64,000 nucleotides of DNA from JBBSDP01 sp038240605 (GCA_038240605.1 JBBSDP010000016.1:1-64000); one strand, 5' to 3'; positions 52,416 through 62,181 are shown, counted from the stretch's first letter. Made by a program: numbers and translations. The notes: generated by a model from the sequence alone, not told the origin.

Positions 52416-54521
52416 ATGCAGCAGCAAGTGCGTATCTCCCGGCTAATGCCTCCGCGTCAGCGGGCGTGGGGACTGGGAGTGGTATCCATCATCCTTGGTC
52501 TGCTCGGCGTGGCGGTGTTCTTCGTGACGCCATTGCAGCTCACGCTGGCGGGGTTTGGCCTGCTTCTCGGCGGCGTCGGTTGGATCGTCGCATGGAAAAA
52601 TGAAGTCCCCGGCCGAATGGCGATCGCGGGAGGCGGCGCTGATCCCGGCCCCACCGTGAACGCCGGTCCAGCGCAGACCATCCAGCTCCCGCTTGCCGTC
52701 GCGCTCCACGGCAGCGTCGATGAAAGCGTTCTCCCCCTGGGGGGCCAACTGACCAGCCGTTGGACGGCGGTATCCGGTCCAGGCGCCGTCACCTTCGCTA
52801 GCGCCACCAGCGCCTCTACGACCGCTATGTTTTCCGTTCCCGGCAATTACGTCCTTCAACTCGACGGCAGCGATGGCACGGTCACCCATGTTTCGCAGCT
52901 GATCGTCACCGTCCTGCCCGACCCGGGCCCCACGGTGAGCGCCGGTCACGGCCAGACAGTTAACTTCCCGACCCCGGTTCAACTCCTGGGATCGGTCGAA
53001 GAAGATTCTCTTCCGCCGGCCATAACGCTGACGAGCAGTTGGACGAAGCTGAGCGGCCCCGGCGCGGTCACGTTCGTCAACAGCACCTCTGCTTCCACCT
53101 CGGCCACGTTCTGGGCCCCCGGCCATTACGTTCTGCAATTGAGCGGCACCGACGGGACGACGACCAACCAATCCCAACTCAGTATTACGGTGAATCCCGA
53201 CCCCGGCCCCAGCGTGAACGCGGGAGTGAATCAATCCATCACGCTTCCGTTTGACTCGGTAGAACTGGGAGGCACGGCTTCCGAGAACATCCCGTTCGGC
53301 GGAGCGGTCACCTACACCTGGAGTGAAATCGCCGGACCTGACAACGTCGCGTTTGCAAATGCGACATCGAACAGGACCGAAGCCGAAATCGCCAGGCCCG
53401 GCTTATACGTGCTTCAGTTGGCGGCCTCCGACGGTATCACCACAAACGTTTCGACGATGGCCGTCAACGTAAGCCCGGACCCCGGGCCGCTCGTCAGCGC
53501 CGGCCCCAACCAGACGCTCACGCTTCCAACCACTACCGCCGTGCTGGCCGGAAGCGTGAACGAGAGCCCCCTGCCAGAGGGGATCACACTGACTTCGACG
53601 TGGGCGCAAGTGAGCGGGCCCGCAATCATTACCTTTGCCAATCCCACCCGCCTCACGACCACCGCCACGTTTCCCGGCGTCGGCGTCTATGTGCTGGAAC
53701 TCATCGGCGGTGATGGGATCACGACGACTACATCGAAGTCCACCATCACGGTGAACCTCGGTGCGTCCATCCACGGCCAGGTGATGAGCGCCCTCAACGG
53801 CTCTCCCATCGCCGGCCGTGCCGTCTACATTGACGCCAACCACGACGGCCAGCTTGATAACGGCGAGGCGCAAACGATCACCGATGCATCCGGCAACTTC
53901 GCGTTCGACAACCTGCCCGCCGCAGATTACCGAATTTTCCAACTCCTGCCCCCGGGCGCGGTTTCCGCCGATCCCTCCAGCGGATTCCACGATGTCACGG
54001 TCGTTCCCGGCCAAACCCTGAGCGGCATCTCCTTCGCGAACCTCCCGACGCCCCTAGCCGGTGGGCCCGCATTCGTCACCACGATCCTCAAACAGACGCC
54101 GCTTTCGTCCGGGTTGGCCGGCGGCCAGGGCACCGCCGTCATCAAGGTCACGAACGTGGGGGCCGCATCGCCAGGCGGTCGGCAGACCCTGACGGTCATG
54201 GCCTCCCTTTCGGGAGACTTCTCGACGGGCAATCGAGTCCTGGTGAACGTTTCCCTGGGCGCGCTCAACCTCAAGCACAACGCATCCCGGAAGTTCACCG
54301 TCCGTTTCCGGTACCCGGCCGATCTCGCCCGCGGTTCCTACACGCTACTGGCCGTGCCGGATTCTTCTAACTCGGTTCCTCAATTAAGCTTCAATGTCTC
54401 GGCAAGCGGGAGCGCGCGTATCGCGCCGCATTCAGGACATCGCCCCGGCGTCGCTCGAAGGTCGTCGCCACACGCGGGGGAGATGAACAGGGACGCGGGA
54501 GATGAACAGGGACGCGGCTAG
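52416..54521 (+). CDS. Membrane-anchored PKD-repeat protein with SdrD-B-like and CARDB-like domains
   Basis: 701 residues. Two hydrophobic helices near the N-terminus (LGVVSIILGLLGVAVFFV and LTLAGFGLLLGGVGWIVAW, ~20-62). Then four PKD/K319-like repeats, each opening 'DPGPxVsAGxxQT' near residues 76, 168, 267 and 358. From ~447 a SdrD-B-like domain (DANHDGQLDNGEAQTITDAS), then from ~550 a CARDB-like domain. The last ~15 residues are encoded by a short tandem repeat (54478-54541) that also supplies the TAG stop, so the C-terminus may be a recent extension. Surface or matrix role inferred. Confidence 0.82.
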   Translation: MQQQVRISRLMPPRQRAWGLGVVSIILGLLGVAVFFVTPLQLTLAGFGLLLGGVGWIVAWKNEVPGRMAIAGGGADPGPTVNAGPAQTIQLPLAVALHGSVDESVLPLGGQLTSRWTAVSGPGAVTFASATSASTTAMFSVPGNYVLQLDGSDGTVTHVSQLIVTVLPDPGPTVSAGHGQTVNFPTPVQLLGSVEEDSLPPAITLTSSWTKLSGPGAVTFVNSTSASTSATFWAPGHYVLQLSGTDGTTTNQSQLSITVNPDPGPSVNAGVNQSITLPFDSVELGGTASENIPFGGAVTYTWSEIAGPDNVAFANATSNRTEAEIARPGLYVLQLAASDGITTNVSTMAVNVSPDPGPLVSAGPNQTLTLPTTTAVLAGSVNESPLPEGITLTSTWAQVSGPAIITFANPTRLTTTATFPGVGVYVLELIGGDGITTTTSKSTITVNLGASIHGQVMSALNGSPIAGRAVYIDANHDGQLDNGEAQTITDASGNFAFDNLPAADYRIFQLLPPGAVSADPSSGFHDVTVVPGQTLSGISFANLPTPLAGGPAFVTTILKQTPLSSGLAGGQGTAVIKVTNVGAASPGGRQTLTVMASLSGDFSTGNRVLVNVSLGALNLKHNASRKFTVRFRYPADLARGSYTLLAVPDSSNSVPQLSFNVSASGSARIAPHSGHRPGVARRSSPHAGEMNRDAGDEQGRG

Positions 54522-54541
54522 GGAGATGAACAGGGACGCGG
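54478..54541. repeat. Short tandem repeat, three copies
   Basis: GGGAGATGAACAGGGACGCG followed by G occurs three times, starting at 54478, 54497 and 54521 (copies 1 and 2 overlap by two bases; CTA separates 2 and 3). The first two lie inside the upstream coding sequence and the CTAG after copy 2 provides its TAG stop. Confidence 0.9.
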
Positions 54542-54643
54542 CTAGTTTTTGAAAAAAGCTGGTTGCGTTCCGGTCGAATCCCGCTGTTGAAATCCCGGTT
54601 CCTATTCGGCGAAAACAGACCTCCGTTCACTGAGATCAAAAAT

Positions 54644-54734
54644 CGGAGAGGGTAGGAATCGAACCCACCTCGCCCGGTGAAGGGTGACGACGGTTTTGAA
54701 GACCGCGGGGACCACCAGGAACCCAGCACTCTCC
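54644..54734 (-). tRNA. selC: tRNA-Sec, anticodon UCA
   Basis: About 91 nt with a long variable arm. The anticodon arm reads GCGGT CTTCAAA ACCGT, giving anticodon TCA, which reads UGA as selenocysteine. The acceptor arms GGAGAG / CTCTCC pair, the T loop is TTCGATT, and the variable arm (between roughly 54667 and 54687) is long as in Sec and Ser tRNAs. No CCA is encoded; a T-run follows (ATTTTTG), probably a terminator. It lies 101 bp downstream of the formate dehydrogenase operon on the same strand, whose fdhA needs it. Confidence 0.92.
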
Positions 54735-54835
54735 GGGAGACGCGCTGGGGAATTTACTTCGTAAGACGCCGGAGGTCGATGGAAAACTTGAAGGAGAATT
54801 CGCGCGTGCATCCGTGCTGTTGAGAGCTCCGACGT

Positions 54836-56032
54836 TCACTCCGTCGGTGTTTTCGTCTCGGCTCGTCCCACCAGACGACTGGTATGCGGGTCGTTGGCGG
54901 CTTCGTGCCCGCCGTAGATGAAGCTCCAGCGCATCGACCAGCCGGCGGCGAGGCCGAGGAGGCTGGAGAGCATCCGTGCCATCTTACGCAGACGCCCGCT
55001 GAGCGGGAGCAGCTTGAGCAACTCGGCGGCGAGGATGCCGCGTGTCGTGAACTGATGGTAGCGGCGCATCGTGCCGGTGTGCAACGTGGCGGCCTTCTCG
55101 CCGGCGTGGCGGTTGAAGCCGGCCATGGCCGCGCCTTCGACGGCGTGGGCGACGGTGTCGATGCGGCGCACGGCCTGGTGAGCGGCGGATTCGCGGGTGG
55201 GGCCGTCATCGTGGGATGGAAGGCAATCGAGCGCGAGGCTGATCGCCTCGGCGCCGGTCGAGACGGCGCTGGCGGTGAAGAGGGGGGAGAGCCAGGGGTT
55301 CTTCGACCAGAGCGGGTTCGCGGTGCAACTGAGCAGCACGCCGGTGTAGCTGACGACCATGAGCGCGAACGGGACTCCGGCCAGGTCGTGCAGGAGCAGG
55401 AGCGTGCCGTTGTTCATCAACTTGGTCAGCTTGTCGTGCTCGGCGGTGCCGAGCCGTCGACCGCGCTCGCTCAGGAACTGGCGAACGACCTCAAACGTGG
55501 CCATCCCGCTGTAGGCGGTCAGCGCCCAGGTGCCCAGGTTCATCGGGCTGCTCGGCTTCCAGATGCGCAGCATGTGATGAAAGCGCCTGGGGTCCCCCAG
55601 GTCGTGAATCAGCAAGGGCGGCGCGGGGAGGATAGCCAGCAGAGCGGCGTAGGCGCCGATCCGGCTGATGTCGCGATAGCGCGAATCGCCAAAGCGGTCG
55701 GCGACGCGGCCCAGCACGTACGCGCCGGCCGAAAGGCCGCCCAGGAAAAAGTAATTCGCGATCTCCCATTTCCAGACCGGCGCCTTGAGCATCGGGATGT
55801 CGTAATACGACGGCTCAGCCGGGATCGACTGCGGATCGTGAAGCCGGGCATCGCTCTGGGGCGGCATGCGCGTGACGCGCGTCGCCGGGTCGGGCGGCAG
55901 CTTCGCGGCGGGGGGATGGGGGACAAATGGGTCGGCGGGGACCGTTTGAATTTGTCCAACGCGGTTCGGATCGGGACAGTGTTTCAGCCGGGGCGCCCAC
56001 TCGGCGGTGTACGGCGTGTCCTTATCTGCCAC
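54836..56032 (-). CDS. NrfD-family membrane anchor subunit of formate dehydrogenase
   Basis: 398 residues from a GTG at 56032 with GGAGG eight bases upstream. A soluble N-terminal tail of ~85 residues is followed by about eight membrane helices (NYFFLGGLSAGAYVLG, GTWALTAYSGMATFEVV, HDLAGVPFALMVVSYTGVLL, LFTASAVSTGAEAISLAL). This is the NrfD/PsrC type that carries electrons to or from quinone, not the cytochrome b type of E. coli FdnI. Its start overlaps the end of the iron-sulfur subunit by 11 bp. Last protein gene before tRNA-Sec. Confidence 0.88.
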   Translation of the reverse strand: MADKDTPYTAEWAPRLKHCPDPNRVGQIQTVPADPFVPHPPAAKLPPDPATRVTRMPPQSDARLHDPQSIPAEPSYYDIPMLKAPVWKWEIANYFFLGGLSAGAYVLGRVADRFGDSRYRDISRIGAYAALLAILPAPPLLIHDLGDPRRFHHMLRIWKPSSPMNLGTWALTAYSGMATFEVVRQFLSERGRRLGTAEHDKLTKLMNNGTLLLLHDLAGVPFALMVVSYTGVLLSCTANPLWSKNPWLSPLFTASAVSTGAEAISLALDCLPSHDDGPTRESAAHQAVRRIDTVAHAVEGAAMAGFNRHAGEKAATLHTGTMRRYHQFTTRGILAAELLKLLPLSGRLRKMARMLSSLLGLAAGWSMRWSFIYGGHEAANDPHTSRLVGRAETKTPTE

Positions 56033-56987
56033 GACGCGATCCTCCGGAAAAGAACAGAGCCGACAAGCCAGTCAGCGCCAGCCCAACGGCCAGTCCCGCC
56101 GCGTAGCGCTTGCGCTGCCCACGGAACGGCTGCGGCGGCGCCTCGGGGAGATTGTATTGATTGGGGTGATCCTCAAGGAGGAAAAACGCATTAAGCGGAC
56201 CGTAGTCGCCGACCGAATCGCAGCCGTAGAGATAGGCGCGATCGTTGCCGCGCTGCTGGAGATCAGTCACACGCGCCCGAGCGGCCTCGCGCAGGTCTTC
56301 GACGGGCCCGAACTGGATCGATGACGTCGGACATGACTTGGCGCAGGCGGGAGTGAGGCCGCCTTCCTGGCGGTCCATGCAAAGCGTGCACTTGTGGGCG
56401 TGGCCATCGTCGTGGGGGGCGTCGGCCCGGCCGAGCACGCCGAACGGGCAGGCGCTGATGCAGTAGCCGCACCCGTTGCAGATGTCGTTCTGCACGTAGA
56501 CGTCGCCAAAATCGTTGTAAACGATCGCACCGGTCGGGCAGGAGTGCTGACACGGCGCATCCTGGCAGTGCTTGCAGACGTCGCTCATCATGAGCCAGCG
56601 GCTGGGGCCGGCGGCGTCGCCATCGTGATCGGGCGCGATCTCTTCCTTGAACTTCACGTGACGCCAGGTGGTGCCGGACAGGTGTCTGGTGTTGTCCAGA
56701 CTATTGCCGGTGAAGTCGAACCCGTCGGCGGGGAGCTGGTTCCACTGCTTGCAGGCGACCTCGCACGCCTTGCAGCCGATGCAGAGCGTCGTGTCGGTGA
56801 AGAATCCCATGACCTTTTGCGCGTCCGCCGCCCGGCCCGGCTGCGGGACGGGCGTTGGAACGGGCGGAAACGCGTTCGGGAAATTCTCGACGACTTCGCC
56901 GATCGTGTCGCGAAGGGTGGCGAGGAGGCCATCGCCATCACCATCGGAACGGCGGCCGTCGCGCAGAATGGGCAAGTGAAGCGTCAT
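56022..56987 (-). CDS. fdhB: Formate dehydrogenase iron-sulfur subunit
   Basis: 321 residues. Four 4Fe-4S cysteine clusters are visible: CIGCKACEVACKQ, CKHCQDAPCQHSCPTGA, CNGCGYCISACPFG, and CTLCMDRQEGG with CAKSCPTSS. One hydrophobic helix lies near the C-terminus (AAGLAVGLALTGLSALFF). It passes electrons from the catalytic to the membrane subunit. The start overlaps the fdhA stop by 4 bp (ATGA). Confidence 0.95.
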   Translation of the reverse strand: MTLHLPILRDGRRSDGDGDGLLATLRDTIGEVVENFPNAFPPVPTPVPQPGRAADAQKVMGFFTDTTLCIGCKACEVACKQWNQLPADGFDFTGNSLDNTRHLSGTTWRHVKFKEEIAPDHDGDAAGPSRWLMMSDVCKHCQDAPCQHSCPTGAIVYNDFGDVYVQNDICNGCGYCISACPFGVLGRADAPHDDGHAHKCTLCMDRQEGGLTPACAKSCPTSSIQFGPVEDLREAARARVTDLQQRGNDRAYLYGCDSVGDYGPLNAFFLLEDHPNQYNLPEAPPQPFRGQRKRYAAGLAVGLALTGLSALFFSGGSRRGR

Positions 56988-59900
56988 GGATTGCCTGGCC
57001 CTCGATGAACCCTGCCTTCGGGCTGCGCCGAGCGCGGTGTTAATGGTACCGGACTCATGGTCGGCCAGCGCGCCATCGGCTTGGTCGGCGTCTGGTTACT
57101 GGTAAAGCTGCGGCCGGCGAAGACATCACACGTAAACGCCTTGTCTTCCTGAATGCTCACGTTCGGCTCGGCGGAGAGGCTGACAAGATCATTGGCCACG
57201 TCGCCCACTACTTCGCCGGCATAACCCCAATGGAAGGGAATGCCGACCTGATGAATCGTGCGCCCGTCCACCTGAAGCGGGCGCATGCGGCGCGTGACCA
57301 GCGCCCGCGCCTCGATCGTGTTGCGCGCGGAGCGAATGGTCACCCAGCCGCCGTTGTGGATTCCCTTTTCCGCCGCCAGCTCCGGGCTGATCTCGACGAA
57401 CATCTCCGGCATCAGCTCGTTGAGCCAGGAATTGAAACGGCTCATCGGCCCGCTCAGGTAATGCTCGGTGACGCGGAACGTCGTGGCGACGATCGGGTAC
57501 TCCTTGCTGGGAACGTGATCGATCAGGTTCATCGGCCCCTCGAAATAGCGCGCGTTGGGGCTGTCGTTCTGCCGGGGATACAGAAGGTTTTCGACGGGTG
57601 ACTCGATCGGTTCGTAGTGCGTTGGGAACGGTCCATCCTTCATTGCCGACGCGAAGAGCCAGCCCACTCCATCCGGCTTCAGGATGAACGGGTGCGTGCC
57701 GGCAATCGCTTCCATCCCTTGGGCGCCGGGCGGCGGCCGGTAGTCGGGGGCCTTGCCCGGTTCAAAGTCCGGCTCATCGAAGCCGACCCATTTCTTCTCT
57801 TGAGGATCCCACCAGATCAGCTTCTTGCGCTCCGACCAGGGCTTGCCTTCCGGATCCGCCGAGGCGCGGTTGTACTGGATCCGGCGGTTGTTCGGCCAGG
57901 CGTAGGCCCACTCGGGTTGCGTCGGGTTGCTGCCCGTCATGCGGTCGCGGGCGCGGTTGCGGTCGTAGGTGGGATGGATGCCCGAGTAGATCCAGACGCC
58001 GCACGCGGTCGAACCATCGTCCTTCAGCTCCGAGAAACCGCTGAGCAACTTGCGTTTGTTGTTTGTTGGATCCGTCTGGTTCGTGTAGTACCCATTTATC
58101 TCCTGCAAGACTTTTCGCGCGTCAGGCTCGTCCTTAATGGCGCTGCGGCGTCCATCGGGCAGGTATGACGGGGCATCCTCTTCATAATCCCAGGTCAGCG
58201 CCTGGATCGCCTGATCCTGTGGGCGCGTCGAGCCGCGGTAGAGCGTCTTGAGACGCCGGCCCAGGTTCCAAAGGAACCAGAGATCCGAGCGCGAATCGCC
58301 ATCGGGATCGACCGCCTTGTCATGCCACTGGATGAGGCGCTGCGTGTTGGTAAACGTCCCCTCCTTGGCGGCGATGCTGGCGGCTGGGATGAAGAAGACC
58401 TCCGTTTTGACCTGTGACGACCTGGGGCCCTTCGGGTCGTCTTTCCAGAACATCGCGGTCTCGTGCTCGAACCAATCGGCGACGACAAGCCAGTCGAGCT
58501 GGCGCAACCCGGCCCGGTGCAGAGCGGCGTTGGGGGCGCCGGCGGCCGGGTTCTGGCCGAAGATGAAATAACCGTTCACCTTCCCTTCGTTCATCATGCG
58601 GAAGTAGGGGAGTTGCGAGTAATCTGCGTCGATCCGCGGCAGCCACGCGAAGCGGTAGTCATTCTCTCCCGTGGCCTCGGAACCGTAATAGGCCTTCATG
58701 AGGCTGACGACCATCGGCTTCATTTTCGACCAGTACCCGGTGGGAAGGCCTTCGTTTTCGCAGTAGCCGTCGATCGTCTGGTGATGTTTCTCGGCGGTGG
58801 GCTGGGGCAGATATCCGGGGAGCAGGTCGTACAGCGTGGGAACGTCGGTGGAGCCCTGGATCGAGCAGTGACCGCGCATCGCCATCACCATTCCGCCGGG
58901 ACGGCCCACATTGCCAAGCAGCAGTTGGAGGATGCCCGCGGCGCGGATGATCTGCGGCCCCGTGGAGTGCTGCGTCCAGCCGACCGCATAAACAATTGAC
59001 GACGTCCGCTCGCGACCGCTATTGGCACATAGCAACTCGGCGACCTCTGTCAGGTCCTCCGGCCGGCAGCCGCAGATATTCGCCACCATCTCCGGCGTGT
59101 AACGGGCAAAGTGCTTCCGCAGGAGGTTGATCGCGCAGCGCGGGTTTTGGAGCGTGGCGTCGCGCGGCGGATCGGCGCACGTCGTCGCCGATCGCGGCGC
59201 GGCATGGGAGCTGGCACCCCCCTCAAGGCTCTGGCCATGCTGGCCGGTGTCGCCCGCTTCGGGCTCGCGCTCGCCAGCATTTTTCTTGCCAATCCCGCCA
59301 GGGCCTTGCGCCTCGGGTCGCGTAGCGCCGCCGGCAGGATTTTGCTCGGCCGGCGCGCCTTCGTAATTCCAGTGCCCCTTCGCCGGGTCGTACGTCCGCT
59401 TTTCCTTGTCGAATCCGCTGAAGATGCCGTCGAGGTCCTCGGTGTCCTGGAATTGGTCGGAGATGATCGTCGACGCATTCGTGTAGGCGAGGACGAACTC
59501 CTTGAACCACTTCTCGTGCTCCAGCACGTAGTGGATCAGGCCGCCCAGGAACGCGATGTCCGTGCCGGCGCGGATGTGCACGTGACGGTTGCAGCAGGCA
59601 CTCGTCCGGCTGAAGCGCGGGTCAACGTGGATGAGCGTGGCGCCGCGCTCGCGGGCCTTCATCGGCCAGCGGAACCCGACCGGGTGCGCCTCGGCCATGT
59701 TCGAGCCCATGATCAGGATGCAGTCGGCGTTCGCCAGATCCTGCTGGTAGTTCGTTGCGGCCCCGCGACCAAAGGAGGCGCCCAGACCGGGCACCGATGC
59801 GCTATGTCATATCCTGGCCTGATTTTCAATTGGCAAAATCTGCAGGCCGGCGGTGAAGAGCTTTTTGATCAGGTAATTCTCTTCGTTGTCGAGCGTCGCG

Positions 59901-60328
59901 CCGCCGAGCGAGCCGATATTGGTCACGTGGTTGACGTACTGTCCCTCGTCATTCTTTTCGCGATACCCCTCGTCGCGCGCGTCCTTCACGAGGTGGGCGA
60001 TGCGATCCAGCGCCCAGTCGAGCGTCTTGTACTCCCAGCGGTCGGAATACGGCGCCCGCCACATCACCTTGCGAACGCGGTGCGGATTGTGATGGAGCTG
60101 GAAGATGTTGGCGCCCTTGGGGCAGAGCGTCCCCTCATTGATCGGGCTGTTGGGGTTCCCCTCGATGTCGATGACCTCGCCACCCTTGACGTGAATCTGC
60201 GTCGCGCAGCCGACGGCGCAGTATGGGCAGATGCTGTCGACCACCGTCGACCCCCGCGTGCGCGGGTGCTTATCGAGCGTGTTCCGGCTGTAAGGCTGCG
60301 GAGAACGAAAGAGCGGAAGCGAAGCCAT
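56984..60328 (-). CDS. fdhA: Formate dehydrogenase catalytic subunit, selenoprotein
   Basis: 1114 residues if the in-frame UGA at 59807-59809 is read as selenocysteine 174 (E. coli FdnG: 1015). It oxidises formate to CO2 at a Mo/W-bis-MGD centre. N-terminal 4Fe-4S site at Cys34, 37, 41 and 69 (CPYCAVGC ... CPKG). The Sec site reads IENQARI-U-H, as in FdnG/FdoG. After it come GLGASFGRGAATN, AEAHPVGFRW and the cofactor domains. Residues ~324-400 are a low-complexity Gly/Pro/Glu insert. No Tat (RRxFLK) signal is seen at the N-terminus, whose ATG has GAAGAGG upstream. Downstream genes fdhB, nrfD-type and tRNA-Sec complete the cluster. Confidence 0.95.
59777..59795 (-). promoter_or_regulatory. SECIS hairpin of fdhA
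   Basis: Eleven bases after the UGA the minus strand reads GGTGCCC GGTCT GGGCGCC: a 7-bp stem (one T-G pair) with apical loop GGTCT at 59788-59784. The loop sits 18-23 nt from the UGA. Position and a GGUCU apical loop are those of bacterial SECIS elements bound by SelB. Confidence 0.85.
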
Positions 60329-60427
60329 ACGTGCGTCCTCTTCGTGTTAGACTTTAGCCAGATCAATCTATCGCAGGGGAAGTGAATGGGGAAAGCGTTT
60401 TTGTCACAGTTCGATTAAAAAGAAGAA

Positions 60428-60611
60428 GTTGAACCGCCAAGGCCGCCAAGGCGCCAAGAAACGAAATACGAGCTAATTCACGCGCAGACGCCGAGACCAC
60501 GGGGACCAGACAACCAGAGTGTTTTTTTACTCTCTCGGCGTGCGCTACCTCTCCGTGGTCAAAATTGACTTCCAAAGAATGCTTGGCGTCTTGGTGGCCT
60601 TGGCGGTGCAA
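60428..60611. repeat. MITE-like element with ~30-bp imperfect terminal inverted repeats
   Basis: Left end 60428-60460 contains ACCGCCAAGG and GCCAAGGCGCCAAG; right end 60580-60611 is its reverse complement with four or so differences (CTTGGCGTCTTGG, CCTTGGCGGT). The interior has further partly complementary pieces (CGCCGAGA / TCTCGGCG). It has no coding capacity. It lies between the divergent starts of fdhA and the MATE gene and may hold their promoters. Confidence 0.65.
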
Positions 60612-60646
60612 CTCTTTCTCCTCCTTGGCGGCTATGATCGCCCCCG

Positions 60647-62059
60647 ATGCATGAAAGTCTGGAGGAGGCGCCGGAGGCGAGGTCGCGGGCGACGAATCAG
60701 GTCAAGCTGGTTCCGGACCGTCTGCTGCGCGCGCTGCTCTGGCTTTCGCTGCCCGTCCTGGCGGAAAACGTCCTTCACATGCTGGTCGGGCTGACCGACG
60801 TCTACCTCGCCAGCCACCTGCCCAACCGCACGATCGCCGCGGCGGCGACGGCTGCTGTCGGGTCGATCACTTATGTCCTGTGGCTGATCGGATTGATCTC
60901 CGGCGCGGTCGGGACCGGCAGCACGGCCATCATTGCCCGGGCGAAAGGCGCGCGTCACCAGTCGCTCGCCAACAGCGTGTGCGGGCAATCGGTCACCGCA
61001 TCGGTACTCATCGGGCTGGTATTTATGACCGGCGTGATGCTCTTCGCCCGACCGATCGCCGACCTGATGCACCTGAGCGGCGAGGCTCACGACTTTGCCC
61101 TTTACTACCTCCGCATCCTGAGCATCTCGCTCCCTTTCAGCATCCTGATGTTCGTCGCCAATGCGTGCTTGCGCGGGGCGGGTGATTCGGTGACGCCGGC
61201 CATTGCGATGATCGTGGTGGATGTCGTCAACATGGTCGTGAGCGCGGCGCTGACGCGCGGGTGGGCCGGTTTGCCTGTCATGGGATTCCGTGGAATCGCG
61301 ATCGGCACCGTCGTCGCCTATGCGGCAGGTGGGGCGCTCCAGTTCGGCGTGCTGGCCAGCGGGCTCGGACGCCTGCGCCTGTTCTATCACCGGCTTCGCC
61401 CGCACTGGACCACGCTACGGCGGATCCTGCGGATCGGCTTGCCCAGCGGGCTTGAGGGGATGCTGAGCTGGCTGGCGTCGTTCGTGATCGTGATCCTGAT
61501 CAATGGGATCGACGCCAGTAATGTCCTGCCCGCCGCTCACATCATCACGGTTCGGATCGAGAGCCTGAGCTTCATGGGCGGCCTCGCCTTCGCCACGGCG
61601 GCGGCAACGATGGTGGGACAGAGCCTGGGGATGAACGATCCAAAACGTGCGGTACGGTCCGCTTATCTCGCGCTCGCCATCGGCGGCGGAATCATGACGC
61701 TCTGGGGCCTCGTCTTCCTGCTCTTCGGACGCCAACTCACAAGCGTCCTTTCCAATGACCCGCGGGTGGTGCCTCTAGCCGCCCAATGCCTGTTCATCAC
61801 CGCCTTCGCGCAGCCGGGCTTCGCGGCCGCAATGATCTTCGGCGGCGCGCTACGCGGCGCGGGCGACACCCTGATCGTGATGTTCATCAACCTCGCCAGC
61901 ATCCTCGGCATTCGGCTGACCGCCGCGCTCGCCGTCGCGCATTGGCTGCATGGCGGGCTCGTGGCCATCTGGATCGTCCTCGCCACGGAGCTGACGATCC
62001 GCGGCGCTCTAATCTTCGGACGCTTCCTGCACGGCGGGTGGCGACACGCGAAAGTGTGA
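60647..62059 (+). CDS. MATE family efflux transporter
   Basis: 470 residues with about twelve membrane helices and the two-fold repeat of MATE/NorM proteins. The first half begins LLWLSLPVLAENVLHMLVGLTD, the second IGLPSGLEGMLSWLASFVIV; 'ACLRGAGDS' and 'GALRGAGDT' mark equivalent loops in each half. Cation-coupled drug or metabolite export; substrate unknown. A second MATE gene starts at 63859. Confidence 0.92.
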   Translation: MHESLEEAPEARSRATNQVKLVPDRLLRALLWLSLPVLAENVLHMLVGLTDVYLASHLPNRTIAAAATAAVGSITYVLWLIGLISGAVGTGSTAIIARAKGARHQSLANSVCGQSVTASVLIGLVFMTGVMLFARPIADLMHLSGEAHDFALYYLRILSISLPFSILMFVANACLRGAGDSVTPAIAMIVVDVVNMVVSAALTRGWAGLPVMGFRGIAIGTVVAYAAGGALQFGVLASGLGRLRLFYHRLRPHWTTLRRILRIGLPSGLEGMLSWLASFVIVILINGIDASNVLPAAHIITVRIESLSFMGGLAFATAAATMVGQSLGMNDPKRAVRSAYLALAIGGGIMTLWGLVFLLFGRQLTSVLSNDPRVVPLAAQCLFITAFAQPGFAAAMIFGGALRGAGDTLIVMFINLASILGIRLTAALAVAHWLHGGLVAIWIVLATELTIRGALIFGRFLHGGWRHAKV

Positions 62060-62181
62060 CAAAGCCACCGCGATTTTGTGCGCCGCGTTACAAATGGTCT
62101 GTTGGTTGCGCTGCTTTCCTATCAGGTGTCGCCGCTCGGTACCAAAAGCCGTGGAAGGCGTAAGATCAAAGGTAAAGCCTG

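Noticed and set aside
56984..59794. Reading fdhA as two genes split at the UGA
   Set aside because: The UGA is at the known Sec position, with a SECIS and tRNA-Sec present; the second half has no ribosome site of its own.
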